Source of the DNA: Rhynochetos jubatus
Lineage: Eukaryota; Chordata; Aves; Eurypygiformes; Rhynochetidae
Reading direction: 5' to 3'
NCBI GenBank assembly: GCA_027574665.1
Contig: CM050648.1
Span: 137,702,175-137,766,174, forward strand
DNA: 64,000 nt
Shown here: positions 1 through 15,000 of the stretch, piece by piece
Layout: every line of letters starts with the position of its first letter
Numbering within the stretch: position 1 is the stretch's first letter
Position numbers and translations under genes: made by a program
The notes under the pieces: model-generated
The model's database searches: none
Told to the model about the DNA's origin: nothing
What the model saw: the letters and a program-made list of their open reading frames with translations, nothing else

Positions 1-1279
1 GCTTGTGTAAAATAGGATTGAATGTTGTACGCATTTTTGGAAAGTGATTTGCTCCATGGGCTGTGTACTGGAATGATGGCATGTTGAGGTTGTGGGTCTC
101 CAGGTAGTCAGGGTGTGCACAGCATGAGCGCTGCCAAAAGCATCTCCCTTTGTTTTGTGGCATGAGCAGCTACGCATGCGGCAAGTACTGATGCTCTTGT
201 GAGTAGAGTCACTTGCGAGTCGAATCACTGAAATACCCTGCCTGATAGCTTCTGAAAGCAGGTTTAAAAAACATTGATAGGAAATGTATGTACTTTTCTG
301 TTTCGGCACTTGGGAGAGAATTTATGATGTATAGATAGAGTTCATAGGTGTTTCAAGCATTTCATATGCGTGTGTTTAATGGAATGGATTGCCACTTTAC
401 TGAACATAGCATCAAATCAGCTCTGTTAATTGAAAAAGATTTTTCACATTATTGTAATGATGTGACACAGTTTTGTTAGAGATGGTGCATAAAATAGTGC
501 TGCTTGGAATGACATTAATGTATGCATTTAAATTCCTTTTTTTCCATTTACGTGCATTATTGACTTTGCTTCATTGTTGAGGAGATAATGGATTTATAAT
601 TAGAATACAGTCACCATAATCAATGATGAGATTATTAGACTTATAAATAGAAGTTTAAAGCTACGATGAGGTAATTTCCCAGTGTAACGAAGGATCAATA
701 ATTAGAGGTTTGCTTTGAATCTGAAAGTAGTACGTGTAAGATTCAAGCGTGAAACACTTCTAGGGAAGTGAGTCCATGCAAATTATTATACAAACTGTGG
801 TCTGGCATTTTCCAAAGCTGACCTATTATTATTTTTGTTTGGTGCCCAAATGCTTCTGAGTTAATTCCGCTTGGTTTGCATAGCTCCCACTATTGCAAAA
901 CTGAATGAGTTTGTTCTTTTCTGATACCTTAGTTGAAGGAAACATTTGAAAGGTGCTGTAGGCACCGTTGCTGTGTTTTTGGTGTTTTGGGCAAAGATGG
1001 ATCTGCTGTTCAGGACCTCCCCCTTGTGTTTCTCAAAACTGATGATGAAGTTGGGCAAGGTGGTTGGCTGTTGTAAGGGGGGTTATGACAGTTCATGAAT
1101 TCGCTATCCCAGTGCAAAGAAGTACTAACTTACCTTCAGCTTATCCATCACCTCCGTGACTTTTTAAACCTCAGTCAGACCTCTCTTGTTCTTCATACCC
1201 TGTCTTAGGATGTCTAAAACTTTGGTGGTTTTTTTCAGTTGCTGCTATATCTTGGTTTCAGGGGAACTGTCAAGGACCC

Positions 1280-1408
1280 ATCCAGCCAGGCTGGATGAGG
1301 CTTTGAGCAACCTGGTTTAGTGGAAGGTGTCCCTGCCCATGGCAGGGGGGTTGGAACTAGATGACCTTTAAGGTCCCTTCCAACCCAAACCGTTCTGTGA
1401 TTCTATGA
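1280..1408 (+). repeat. CR1 LINE, 3' end fragment
   Basis: The sequence shows the characteristic 3' untranslated end of avian CR1: CAGGCTGGATGAGGCTTTGA, then CCCTGCCCATGGCAGG, then GGTCCCTTCCAACCCAAACC and a terminal GATTCTATGA at 1399-1408. The copy is 5'-truncated to about 130 bp and is in the sense orientation of KIF26A. The left border is approximate. Confidence 0.85.
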
Positions 1409-4400
1409 CCCTTAGATCTAAGTTGTAACTGCAAGTTTCGAGTTCAGCATTGTTTAGGAGTAATTTAGGTTATTTTCCCTAAGTACATGGTCCTATCTAT
1501 GTTGGATCTCACCTGACACTTCTTTGCCCATGCACATTTGGGAAGTTGTTCTGGAGTTCCAGATTACTATCATGGCATTTGGCTGCTTGAAAGAGCTTTG
1601 GGTCATCTACAGTCTTGTAGATTTCTCTCCAGTCATGGTGACTTACGACTGTGTGTCTGGGTTTACACTGTTTCCACATGGAGAGTAAACAGCAGGTCAG
1701 CAGGGAACAGCCACAAGGAAAACAGGGCATGTACAGCTCCATCCCCAGTCTGGGACCTCAGTGCCTTTCAGTAATGATCACATAGAGCTGTCCCTGTGTT
1801 TGCAATCTTAATTCAGCTTCATGAACTTGCTGTAATTGAACCTTGTTCTCTAGATTTGAGGGTACTAAAGACCCAGTTTCCTTTCAGATAATGAGGGTTT
1901 GAACCTCTTCAAGTGAGATGCTAGTCAGTGGGTGCCTTGCACGTGGTAGCTGTCAGGCAAATTGATCCCAAGGGATGTTCTCCGTAAAGTAGTTACGTCT
2001 AATGTGTAAGCAGTTCAAGCATGATTGAAATAGAAATTAGGTATGACAGTCTCTGTCCACCTTTGCCTTTATTTGCTGACATTATATGTCAATCATTATA
2101 ACAATATAATGGTTATAATAAAATCGTAAGACCTGTAATTCTTGGGAACATGGTTATTCCATTTTGCTGAATAGAGAATAAACAAGGCACAGTGAGATTT
2201 TGGTTGAGCTGCCTAAAATCATTGAGAAATTTTGTTGTAGAGTCAGGAAGGCAACACAGGTTCTTCCAGTTCAAAGCTCTGTATGTGTTCTGTGTTTTGC
2301 TGCTGTTAGAGATACATCTGGCCTGTGAAAGTCAGTCCTAATGGAAAAGCATTTGTCTCCTTGTAGGAAACCCAATCCTAAGCTGACAGAAATTTGCATT
2401 ATTATGAGCCTGTTAATGAATTCCTTTGCTTGCTCATATCAGCTTCTGAAAAAAGCAGGGATTCAACAGTATATTTGTCCACTTGAATAAACAGTTAATT
2501 TTAGATTTTGACCACAATAGTAAATTAAAACACCCCAAACAGTATACAGCTATATTTTTTGGCTGTGGAGGCTGTAGGTATTGTAGTACATATCAGCAGG
2601 GAGGACTCTGGGCAACACTTTCTGATGCTTGTCTGGAGGCATCAGAAGAAACAGTTCCTCTAGTCTGGCTGTTTTAAATCCACTGCAGGTGAAAAGTCCC
2701 AATTTGAGAGTGTTTATGTGCAGCAGGATGTATGTCCTTCTTGATAGCCCTTTTTCATATTCTCCTGACTTTCCAAGTGGTGTGTTTACATCTGCAGATA
2801 GGAGGCTGAAGTTGATGTGGCTGGTGGTGAAGAAGAAAGCAAAAAGCATCACTTGCTGCCTCTTTTGGTACCGCTGTCCTGAGTGGCTGAAATGTGAAGT
2901 GGTCCACCATTGCCCAGTGGCATCTTTGTGCTACTAGAGCCCTGGCTGCAGAGACCTTCCAGCCTGAGGACATGGACAGGCTGAAAGGAGGAACAGGCAT
3001 TTGTAGATGATGGAGGCCTGACCAAGACTTGCCCAAAACCTTAATAAGTTTCTTGTGGACCTGAGAGCTTATGGTTTAGGTGAGATCTGGGCCAAGGTGA
3101 GATCAAGAGCCACTGCTCAGAGGGGAGCAAGCTGCTAATTCTCCATCCTTGTACTGCCAAGGGCATCAGTGCTGGATGCAAATGAGTGCACGTGCCCTGC
3201 AGTTGAAGGATGAGGTCGTTCTGTGCATGAAGCACAGCCTGCTAGGGATTTTTTGGTGGTGAAGATCCAAACCCTTAACCTTTCTTAGTAATTCAGGTAT
3301 TAGTCCAAAAAAGCAAGGGCTGTGAGGTTTCCTTTGGATCTCCTGTATTACTCTCCAGACTGTGACAGCAGACAGCCCCTCCTATTTCTATTTAATTCTA
3401 TTTCTCTGATTTTTCTCCTTCTGTCTCATCTTCAGAGATCAGTGATAAGCCAGGCATTAGCAACTTTAGTAGCTGAAAACCTGTTTTGGGGGAAGGGATA
3501 TTATGCTCTGCATTTGATTCACATTGAACATGAGATGCCCATAAAAGTCTGAAACTACAGGTTTAGGCATTCTTGTTACCACATCGCAGCTGCAGGTTAT
3601 AAAATGACTACAGTAGTGTATTGTAGTTATAAAATGCCCTAGTTATTTTATAATGATTCCCAGCAGAAACATTGTCAAAAGGCAGTGAAAAGTTTATTCA
3701 GAATGTGTTTCACTTCAACCTGGCACATGCTGCGCTGTTAACATCCCATAAAGCTAGTCAGTCGGAGGAGGAGGAGACATTTCCCATAGAACACGTATGT
3801 GGGACTTACCCACTCTTATGGGAAAGGAGGGTTTATAATATGAGTGTTATCCAGATAGAGATTTACGTCACATTTGTTCCAGTTAGTGGTAGTAGGTTGT
3901 AAGAGTCTTAGCATGAATCATTTAGGGGGAAAATTACTGTTTTATCATATACAAACAGTACATGTAATATATCGCAAAATCATTAGATCAAGCAGTTTTT
4001 GCAGTTTAATTGGCTGTGACATTCTGTTCTGAAATGGGAAAATAGTAAGTTAGAGCAAATACTCAAAATTCTGTATGCCTGCCTGCTAATCAGAGAGGGG
4101 TAAAACCAACTTAAAACCTAGGAAAGAAGCCCTGATACAGACTCAGGCTTGATCTTGCTATAGCTTCACCTGCGATTCACTGTTGAAGCCCTGCTGAATG
4201 CTTTCATTATGGGACCAATTTTTTGAAATAAAATAAATTGTATTGAGTTCTGACTGATTACACAGATGTGTATCAGACTCTTTGATGCTTCTGTAATTTT
4301 CTCCGTTCCCTTTTCTGTGAATCTGTTCTTGATACTTACATTTGGACATCACATCTGATTACTTATTTTGCAGTTCTGTCCAACGTTCTGGTCTTCTTTT

Positions 4401-6639
4401 ACCATTGCAGCACTAGCCCAGAATTGATCTATTTTTCTCTAGATTTTTATATTCCCGTGTTTTGCTTGTGTGTTTCCAGGCATGTATTTTGCACGAGTTA
4501 CAGAGACAAAGTGGCAGCATCTAGCTTGGCTTTTTGGGATGCCTAGACAAAGGTCAATGTCCAGAGAATGGAAATATTCAGGAAACTGGAAACATTATGG
4601 CTCAATTTTTGGCTTTGCACTTCAAACTTGTAAAGACCTTGTCAGGGTTGTAATTGTCCTTTAGATGGTAATGGCCTGACAGTGTACTGTGTACCTGGAA
4701 ATTTCATCTATGACCAGCTTCTCTACAGTGTAATTTTGGACTAGTCTGACTTGTTTAAACCTGGGCTGATGTTTCCTGCCATATGGTCACAGCAGGGAAC
4801 CTGTGTGCTGGGAATGGGGGACAGGGCAGGGGAAGATCCTGGTCTGCCCAGCACACCTCTGCAGCCCGAGGATGTCAGATTCCCTCCATCTCTTCCTGCC
4901 CTCTGCCCCAGCCTTTGGCCATCTTAACTGGAAACAGCTCAAACTGTCGTCGCTTGTTGTGGCCTCACCAGCCTATGCTGCGGGTGTGGATGCTGCCAGC
5001 CAAAATACAGAACGTCCAGCTCTGCTTCCATGTCCTCAGGAGATGTGCTCGGACCCAGTACCAAAACCCTCCCATCTATCATGCAAACACCGATATGAGG
5101 CACCAAGACATCAGTCACTCCTGCATGTGCCAAACCCCTGGTGTGACGTTTTCAGGTGTTGTCCTCGCTGTGCTCTTACTGGTACCAGTTTTTATGTGAC
5201 ATCAGAGAGAGAGGTGTCCTGTAGAACAGTTTTGGAAATCCTTCCTTTGAGGATTAGTGGGTTTCCAGAGAGTTAATGGCTTTTGTTCCCCAAACCTTTT
5301 CCTAGAAAATTAAAACAAATATTAATTTCTGCATGTGGAGGCTTATGGCACTTTAAATATTCAGTGCAGTCAGTAATACTTTATAGCGATAAGGTGATTT
5401 CTGTGTTTGATCATGAATGATTTATGAAAATTTAGTAAACAGTGAAGCACAGTTCCCTCTCGGCTGCAGACTGGAGTCTGCTCCCTGTGCAGACTTGCAT
5501 GCTTGAAGCCATGCAAAGTTGCTCCCATTCCTCTGGAGAATTGTGTTTTCCACCTGCGGTCCCCAGGAGAGCATGGGTTGAGATGAGGGAGATACATGAA
5601 ATCCTGCATTTAGTTTAAAAACAAACCCCCCCAGTCTTACTCGTTACCCCTTCAGCAGCTGTGACACAAGCTGAAACTGTGGTGTGACGAACTGGAGTGT
5701 CCAGGAGACTCCCATTACTTGTCCTTAGCTTTCCTGCTTCAGGACAAACGACTTGGACCTGACAGCTGATGAGGGTGGCTCAGGTATGAGGAAATCTGAG
5801 AGATGTAGCTGTCTCGGGGAGAGCTGAACAGGGTTGTGTTGGAAAATGCTGTTGCTTTGGATGGTGCAAGCAATCATTGAAATGAATCCTAAACTTGGAA
5901 TAACTTGGTTTGTGCTTTTTCAGCTTCTCACCATGCAGCAAAACTGATGTTACCTCTGTGTTTAAGAACACTAATGGCTATTTGAAGACTTAATAAAAAA
6001 GATAGGGGCAGTCTTCTACACTAGTCTCCTGATGCTGTTGTCTTGCATGTCTTGCTTTACTTTTTCCCCCTTTACAAGAATCAATGTCTTCTCCTTGGCT
6101 TCCCCTCATCCTCCTTTCACACGCGCACACAACTGAGAATAAAACTTCCAAACTTACCCAGAAATTGCAGTTTGGGATTTCAAAAGTGTCTAATGTGGGA
6201 ATAGGAGGTTTACAGGCAGACAACTTAGATATGTTCGTTTGGAAAATATATTAGCCATCTGATATCTGAAATACCAGGGTTAATTTGGATATTTCAAGTT
6301 AGATGCCTGATACCTCCGCAGTCACTGGTCTCTTAGAAGTGTAGACTTCCAAATTTTCATAGAAATAAAAAAGTGGTGAAGAAGGAATGCATGTTACACA
6401 TTACTCATATTTTAACTGTGAATAGCATTTACCAGGATCGATTTGTTAACAGATGCCAGTCAGTTCTTCCAAATCTGTTATGCTTTGCTGTAAATGTTTC
6501 ATGCTAATGCTGCAGTTTTCATGTTTAGCTTTAGATTGTGCCATCATTTAGATTACGTATTAGTTAAAGGACAGTTGGTTAGAAACACGTTTCTGCTTCT
6601 GCTTTCTTTTTTCAGTATTTCGCTTAAACATGGGTGTTA

Positions 6640-6692
6640 GGTGTTGTTTTTGTTTTTGTTTTTTTTATTTTTTATTTTATTCCCCCCCCCCA
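6640..6692. repeat. T-rich tract followed by a C run
   Basis: Low-complexity stretch of TTTTTG and TTTTTA units ending in a run of ten C. It is simple sequence with no coding or RNA features. Confidence 0.7.
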
Positions 6693-8855
6693 AGTCCTGT
6701 TGTCTAATATATCCCCTGTTGAAAGCGAATGGAAAAATGTCTTGGGAAGTCATTTTGATCCTGTGATATTTAGTCTGAGGCAACAGCACACGTGACAGAG
6801 GGTTATGGTTGTCTTGCTGGCAGGACATATAGGAGTATTCAAACATGAACGTTAGCCTGCCAGTGGCTGCTGATAGGGTTTCCTTCTCTTACTGGCCACC
6901 ATACCACTGGCCGCTGTGCATGGCAGCCCCTTGGTGTGCCAGTTTGTGAGCCCTATGTACTGGCTCTAAAGTTTCTGATGTAGATTGCTTAGTCTGTAGA
7001 GTGCTATGTCCATAACAAGCTCTGCTTATTATTAGTGCTTTGCATCGTTAACTCAGAAGTTCAGATGTCACATTTGGATCTTTTGCAGTCTGCATTCTTT
7101 TCCCTCTGCCATATACTTTCAGTGGCTCGTATAGGTCAAGACCACACACATGTTGCTTCAATTTATTAATGCTCAAGTACCTGCTCATTTGCTGGCATAC
7201 CATATTTTGTGCCAATCTTGGCCTTTCACGGTGCTGAGTCGCTGCATTTTTGCCTGCATTGCGAAGTCATCTGAGACTTCTGTATTACCAAGTGAAGGGT
7301 TTTGTGGAGGAGTATTCGAAGGTTCCAGTTAGGTTTCTAGTGTGAGTATCTTTGCTAGGGTTAAGTTAATCCGAATGGATATTCCTCTGTGTCTCAGCCT
7401 CAGATCTCTTAGGTGGGCTCTGTAAAAATACTTGTTTTTTGTAGCAGTCTATGATAAAGCATTAGTCAGTGGCTCCATAATACTTATAATAGTATTAATC
7501 TTTAAAGAGCAGACCTTCAGAAGAGCTGGATGCACTTTCTTCTTGTTGGCTTTGCTAGGAGCTGTGAATTCAGCACTCAACCTATGGGAATGAGGCCAGG
7601 TGTCCTTTCCTGCTCCAGTTGAGCACTGCTTGGTTGGTAGAGTTTTCTTTTACTTGATACTTAATAACAGGGTTGCCTAAGTTCTCATGAGAAAAACTCT
7701 GTTTGGGTTGTCAGTGTATGAGAAAATTGAGGGTGTGTATGTAACTGAGAAGGCCCTATTACCATGTCTGCATCTCTGTAGTTGTAAAACATGATCTATG
7801 GGAGCACAAAATTTAAAATTTGGTGGCATCCCAGGAAGTACTTAATTGTGTTTGTGCTTCATTACAAGGCTGTCTCCTTTTCTGGAATTTATTTTAGCTA
7901 ATTAGTTGGAAATGTCAAAGTAGTATTTCAGATGACAGAAACATCATATATTATCATATATGAAGCAATTAACTCTTTTGACAAATATTTATTGTGGTGT
8001 CATCTTTAATTAAATCTTCCGTACTCCCAGACATAGAGCAGGTTCTTCCTAAAAGGAGGCCTTCCCAGCACTGTCAACGAGCATTTGACTGATGGGACTT
8101 AATTGAACTTGATACTGAAAGAGTTGGTGGCCTAAGCGTGAAGACACAGACATGACACAATTTCACAATACAGATGTCTGATATTTTGGCAAAATCCCAA
8201 GCGCCGTTCCCCCGATTCCAAACTCTGTCTCGGATACCACAGATGCATTATGCTGGAGAAGATGCATCTCCAGTCACTCTTGTTCTTTCACTGGAACGGT
8301 TTGCAGGAGACAAAAATGCCGTGTACTTGTGCTGCTAAGATAGATAATGCTGAAAAGCAGGGCTGTATATATGTTTTTAAAAATCAATTTTTATTTAGTT
8401 CTTGGGGTTTTTCATGTGGAAACACGTTACAAATGCGACTGTTTGGTTAGTTCCTCTTAAACAGATAGGTCTTGCCTATGATGTGGCACTGAGAAATAAT
8501 TCCTGACAGTTATAACTGAACCAAATAAACAGTTCTGCCAGCTCCCAAATAACACTGTAAAACAAAAGAGTTCTGCTTATCGTTTTCCATTTCTTCATGC
8601 TTGTCAAACTATTTAACTGTGTATTACCCATCACAAAGGGTCTCTATGTTATTCTGCTTGTCTGCTGCGGTCATGGTTTTTACCTTCTCTGTTGCAGGAC
8701 CTACCGCGGTACTCTTGTCCAGCTGTCTCGCTCCTCACCCACTGCTATCTTCGCCTTGCCTTGCAAAGACGTTCTGGAAGTGCTGTGTGAGATTTCTCCC
8801 TGTTATAGCCATTCAGGAAGTGTATTAACCTGTACATATGTTTTTATTTTTTCAG

Positions 8856-9022
8856 GCAGAAACAACGTCAGAAAGTGGCCGGGATGGTCCCAATGTTCAG
8901 ATCAGCTCAGGGCAGAACAACTCTGACCCAGCAGGAGCAGGCGGCTCAACACCCTCCCAGAGCCTGATTGCTCCACCTGGGGTCTCGGCAGGTGCCTCAG
9001 CTGCAGCTTCATTCTTCATAAG
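8856..9022 (+). CDS. KIF26A: KIF26A coding exon (probably exon 4)
   Basis: The exon follows a pyrimidine-rich tract ending TTTTTTCAG and ends AG|GTAGTT. It enters in phase 0 and leaves after two bases of an Arg codon. It encodes [17 protein letters not shown] and ends [15 protein letters not shown], the Ala-rich segment ahead of the motor that both KIF26 paralogues share. It sits alone: the next exon is 20.4 kb downstream, and no earlier exon was found in the 8.9 kb to its left. Confidence 0.9.
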
Positions 9023-12000
9023 GTAGTTTTTCACCTTTATAGTTTCAGTAACTGCTCACGGGTCTTCAAACAATTGTGAAATGCTGTTGAGTCTCCTTGC
9101 TGTGCGTAGAAGGTGTAGTGTGTGGTGCTGGTTGCTGAGAGGTGGAGTTGGTCACCTGGTCATGATGGTGCCTTCCCACTGCCGTTGGGAAGTAGGCCTG
9201 TGATGGTGACACCCCGTTTCTCTCTTTGCAGACCTGAGCAGGAACCTCTATTGACCAAAACCCGAGAAAGTTGTGTTGGTCTTGTCTAGTCCTTAATGGA
9301 CATTTCCACCTGTTGCAGGTCTGTTATTCCACAGGTTTCTTTGGAGCAGTAGCTGAAGTAGCAAGTGTTTTTCACTCAGATCTAAATAAAAAAAGTTAGG
9401 CCATGCTACTGAATAAAAGTCTATGTATGCAAATAAAAGTTTTTTCCATAGTTGGTAACAACAGTTAAAACAGTTAAAACATTATTTTTTTAGCTGTAAC
9501 CTAAAACAATCTTTTTTTTTTCTCCATTCTTATAATGTGTCTTATAATGGAAATTATATGATAGTTTTGCTTGTGAAATGTTTGTTGTAATTAGCAATGT
9601 TGATTAAATGCAATACGCTGTCAAGCAGATGGTATTTAAAACAACAAAATTCAGGGCTTTGTACTTGCATTCCAAACTCCTTTTTTAATTCAGAACTGAA
9701 CATGTTTTGAGACAATATTGAAAAACGTATGTCTGTGAATGGCATTTAAGTAAAATTTATGCACTGAGTGAGGATTCTTCTTATCATTTAATCATGATGG
9801 TAATCGTATTGTTTCCTTTACTGTGATCTTTATAATGTTTTGCACCATTAAAAAATGATGTTTACTCTGTTATAATCTGACCTCAGAAGGAGCTCAACTT
9901 CCCTGCGTTTTAGAAGAACATAGTACAGTGAGTCTTAAGCATTATATGCCTTCCTGTCATAGTCTTTCTATACTCAAGAGGTTGGGAAATTATAGAATCA
10001 CAGAATGGTTTGTTTGAAAAGGACCTTAAAGATCATCCGGTTCCAACCCCCCTTCCAAGGTCAGGGACACCCTCCACTAGACGCGGTTGCTCCAAGCCTC
10101 ATCCAGCCTGGCCTGGAACACTTCCAGGGATGGGGCATCCACAGCTTCTCTGGGCAACCTGCTCCAGTGCCTCACCACCCTCTCTGGGAAGAACTTCTTC
10201 CTGATATCTGATCTAAATCTACCTTCTTTCAATGTAAACCCATTACCCCTTGTCCTGTCACTACAGGCCCTTGTAAAAAGTCCCTCCCCCCATCTTTGCT
10301 TGTCAGCCCCTTCAGGTACTGGAAGGTGCTATAAGGTCTCCCTGGACCCTTCTCTTCTCCAGGCTGAACAAGCCCAACTCTCTCAGCCTGTCCCCATAGC
10401 AGAGCTGCTCCAGCCCTCTGGGCATCTTCGTGGCCTCCTCTGGACTTGCTCCAACCGGTTGATATCCTTCTTATGTTGGGGGCTCCAGAGCTGGACACAG
10501 AACTGCAGGTGGTGTCTCACGAGAGCAGAGTAAAGGGGGAGAGACTCCTCCCTCGCTCTGCTGGCCACGTTCCTCTGGATACAGCCCAGGATCCGGTTGG
10601 CTTTCTGGGCTGCCAGTGCACACTGCTGGCTCATGTCCAGCTTTTCATCCACCTGTAACCCCAAGTCCTTCTCCTCATGGCTGCTCCCAATCTGTGCTCC
10701 ATCCTGCCTGTACTTGTGCTCAGGATTGCCCCAACCTCTGTGCAGGACCTTGCACTTGGCTTTGATCGAGTTGTCCATCTGTCAAATCCATGCCTCTCCA
10801 ATTTAGAACCAAGTATGTCATGTGGGACAGTGTCAAATGCTTTGCAGAAGTCGAGGTAGATGATGTCAGTTGCTCTTCCCTTATCCACCAACACCATAAC
10901 CCTGTCATAAAAGGCTACCACAATGACTGACCCAAAAGTGATGTTTGCAAATTAGTGTTTCGTCTCTTTGTTAAGTGCTGCAGGTTTAAAGTCTCATAGT
11001 AATGGTTGTCTACAAAAGATGAGTTGTTTCATTTTAAGATGTGTCTGAAATCAGTGGGAGTGGAGAGGAAAGGCAAGGGGAAAAGTTCAGGCTTCCCCCC
11101 CCCCCCCCCCCAAATAAAGACACGAATCCTCTGCAAATACCTAGAGTGGACAGCAGCATAGCTCTCATTACTGCATTTCATCTTGTGGGTATGAACAGTC
11201 TGGTTTAGCTTAATCTACTTCAGATTTATTTCCGTGAGAATCTGTATGTTGTAAGCAAATGCAAAGACTGTAACTTTCACTGGGGAATCCAGAAAATAAA
11301 ATACCCTCTTTGGAATTTTGCGAAAGAAGTCAGTGCCTAACAATCTGAAATAAGAACCAAAATCTTTTATTCTCCTTCTGTCACTGGTCAGCAAAACTCA
11401 GTTCTGGTTTTATTGTAAAGTGACAGATCCTTACTAATGATTGGTGTTGGCTTGATTCAAAGATTCTTTAAGTCAGCAGCAAGACTGCAAATGACATCAT
11501 TGTACATTGGATCGGGCCCTAATTGCTTCTCATGAATCTGTCTTTGCCTTGAGTGAATCAGAGTTTTATAGCTTTAGCAGCTATGTGCTAGCTAAAACAT
11601 TTTAAAACCCATTAGTACATTGCTTATTCCCTACCCATGTTTCCTCTGTTCAAAATTGATTTTCTTTTTTTTTTTTTTTGTTTTAACCAAAGAGAGCTGG
11701 TTGAAATTTTTTTGCACAAAGCACTTCTGTTTCTTTCTTTTTTTTTTTTTGTGGTGGTTGTTGGAGAGAGACATTGTGAGAAATATTTTTTTTCTTTAAC
11801 AGTTATCAGTTATCTGAATTAGTTCTGTAGCATTTTTGTGATCTTTCATCATGTTGCTGATAAAAATATTTCAGCATTAATTTCTCAGTATTCCAGAATG
11901 GGTCTAAGAAACTCAGGTTCCCTAAAAGCAAGCATTCAAGGAACAAGTTCGGTTATGACTGTGATTAAAAACACAAGGGCTGGGGTGGGAGAAATCCATT

Positions 12001-15000
12001 GTTGATCCCTGGCAGTCCTAAATATGTTGAGCAGGCCCTCAGATGGGTACTGTTGTGTGATCTTAGCCAGGCTGTTCCACCACCACTGGCATTAACCTCA
12101 GGATAGGCTCCCTCTCCCATTACTCCTTTTTCTCCTCCAACTCCTCCCCCTGTGGGGACCTTACAAATCAAAGTTTCTGTGCTGAATCTTCCTCTCACCA
12201 TCAAACTGTGCAGTCCTTAACAGGAGGGGAGAGGAAGAGGAGGAAATCTTCAAGGATGAGTGAAACACAGATGCTGGTAGAAACTGGGGTGGAAGCACCT
12301 TATCCAGGGACCACAAGTATTGGGGTATCTACAGTTTTTGCTGCTTTTATTCAGTACTGATGTGATATCAGGCTTCTTTGCTCCAGCCTTTCTAGCCTGT
12401 CTCTTCTCTCCCTTTTGCATCATACAGCCTTGAGCACATGAAGGCAGAAGGCCATCTCTGCCTTGAATCCTTTGCAGCAGCATCCACTTCTTTGTCCCTT
12501 GTCTATCTGTTCAGCTAATCCTCTCTCAGCAAGCACCTGCAGATGAAAGGGGAGTCATGGCACTAGCGTTATGCTGTAGTCCCTGTTCATTATGTTTACT
12601 GATTCTTTCCTTACACTGTTTCTCTCCTCAGCCACTTAACACACTGGCCCTGCTATAAAGTTCACAATTTATGTTATGCAGAACCAGGCACATTTTATTC
12701 CTTGTTCTCAGCTGGAATAAATGCAATTAATGTATTGATAATCACGCACACACTTCCCCTCCCCCCCCAAATCATTGCTCTTACTTTGACCCAATCTGAA
12801 TTACTCCATCTTTTTTACAAGAACTCTTTTGGAAAAGGGGCTGAGGTTGGGACTTTTGTTTCTGTGACAAAACAGCCCTTTTCCTAAGCTAAGTAGCTAG
12901 GCAAAAATTGGCATGTATGGTAACATTCAGTGTATTGGTGTGCAGGGTTAGTTACTCTGGGAGAAAAAGCCTTCGTAGGGTATTTGTGGAAACTGCATCT
13001 GTGATTTCCTTAGCATCAAATACAGATTTTCTTTCACATAATCAAAGGGTTCCAGTCTTGTTCTTCATGAAACAGCATCAACTGTGTTTGTACAGGTCCT
13101 AGCACAATTAGCTATTGGGCTGTGGCATGGTTTCCTGGCAGCAAATAAATGTCTTCTTCACATTAAAACTGGAGTATCTATTTGATGAAATAATACCCTT
13201 TGACTCTTGCTTGTGGGCTGTCTTGTGCCTGGGAAGGGAGGAGGTCTGTGCAGGTCATCTTGGTTGGTTAGTTTGGTTTTTTTTACTCCATTTTTTTCCT
13301 CAGTGAGCTTTGTGTTTGTAGGGTCAAAAACTCAGAAGACTGTACAGAGAGTTCACGTCCTCACCTGAAAAATAATAACTAAGAGCTGCAGCAAAATGTT
13401 TACCTGGTGATAAGAGGTACCCATGGTTAAAATGAATATCTTTCAGATAGTCTTTGCAGTGAATACATTGGTTTCGTTAAGCATATGTGTACCCCAAATC
13501 TATATATTCATCCAAAGCTCTTTCTCATTTGAATGTCACATTTAATTTCTTCAAGCTTAATTATGTTCTGCTTTTCAAAAAAAAAAAAAAAAAGAAAAAG
13601 GTATTTTATTCACTACCTAGAAATGCAGACTGTCTAGCATGAAGTGCTAAGTATTCAAAATCAAAGCCAAATATTAGAGCCAGCAGACAGAAGCGTATTA
13701 AGAAATTAAATCAGTTTTAAGCTTTTTTTCCTCACTCTGATCTGTCACAGAAGGAGGAAAGCTTTGATTAACATCTGACTGTGTCACACAAGCAAATTGC
13801 CAGACATTACTCATTGGTCATGTTATCGAAGGAGCAGCGGATTTGCCAGAAAATGCAGCTTCTCAGTAGGTCACTGACAGACTACGAAAGCCAGGCAAAA
13901 AGCGCTGCTTGTGGGCATGGATGGCTGTGAAGAGACTCCCAGTTTACCCTTAGAATTCAGGAGAAGTTTAATCTTGCATTCTTCAGATTTAAGAAGAATG
14001 CAGCTGTGCTTTGTCCCTTGGTGTGGTATGAGCCATGCCTTGCTTGGTGCTCCACACATTCTACTTGACTGCAGGTGGTGTGTGGTTGTTTGGGTTTTTT
14101 TTTGTTTTTTTGTTTTTTTGTTTTTTTTTTTTTGTATAAGGAACCTGAACAAACTTTATATTACTAAAGTGAAAATATGTGAGATAGTTGTAGGACCCTT
14201 CTGTGGGCTATGCCTGCAACTAAATAAATATTGTCATATTGTGGTATAAAGCTGTAGTAAGGTGTTGGGTTTTGTGTCACCTGGACACCTGGAGAAGAGA
14301 GGAAATGGTGTTTCCAAGAACAGGTAGGAGAAAGGCAGCAAGGAGGAGGAGAATGGGCAGGCACTTGGGAAGAGGTTATTGGGCTATCTGCCAAAAAAAA
14401 CACCACTCCTTTGGGAGGAGAATCAGGGCCACGTCAGAACCATCACCATTAATGTGCCATTTCTGCCTGTTGGTGGCTGGTGGCAGCAGTGCCTGTGCTG
14501 CTGCATGCGGATACGGTGTTTGAGCAGTGACAGGGCAGCTAGGAGGAGTCAAAGGCGTTTAGAAGAAAATATGTATAAAAGCAAGCAACCCTGAGACCCT
14601 GAGCAATGATGACAAACTGTATTGAGTCCTCATTCTTAAATCTTAATCTTGTTTGATGTTGGGTTATTTTTACAACTTTTCAAAATGATTTGGTGAAAGG
14701 GTTGTTCTTGTTGCTGTGGAACTGCTGCCTTTGAATCCGAGTGGTTAAGGTTGGAAGGGGCCTTAAAGCTCATCCGGTTCCAATCCCCCTGCCATGGGCA
14801 GGGACACCCTCCACTAGACCAGGTTGCTCCAAGCCTCATCCAGCCTGGCCTTGAACACTTCCAGGGATGGGGCATCCACAGCCTCTCTGGGCAACCTGTC
14901 CCAGTGCCTCACCACCCTCTCTGGGAAGAATTTCTTCCTGATATCTAATCTAAATCTCCCTGCTTTTAATTTCAACTCATTACCCCTTGTCCTGTCACTA

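Larger units (their letters stand above)
1..8855. other. Intron (partial) upstream of the first visible KIF26A exon
   Basis: AT-rich intronic sequence without a supportable exon. Open frames here are short, lack family similarity I recognise and lack paired splice sites. It contains a CR1 fragment near 1280-1408 and a T-rich tract followed by a C run at about 6640-6692. I see nothing else I can name. Confidence 0.75.
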
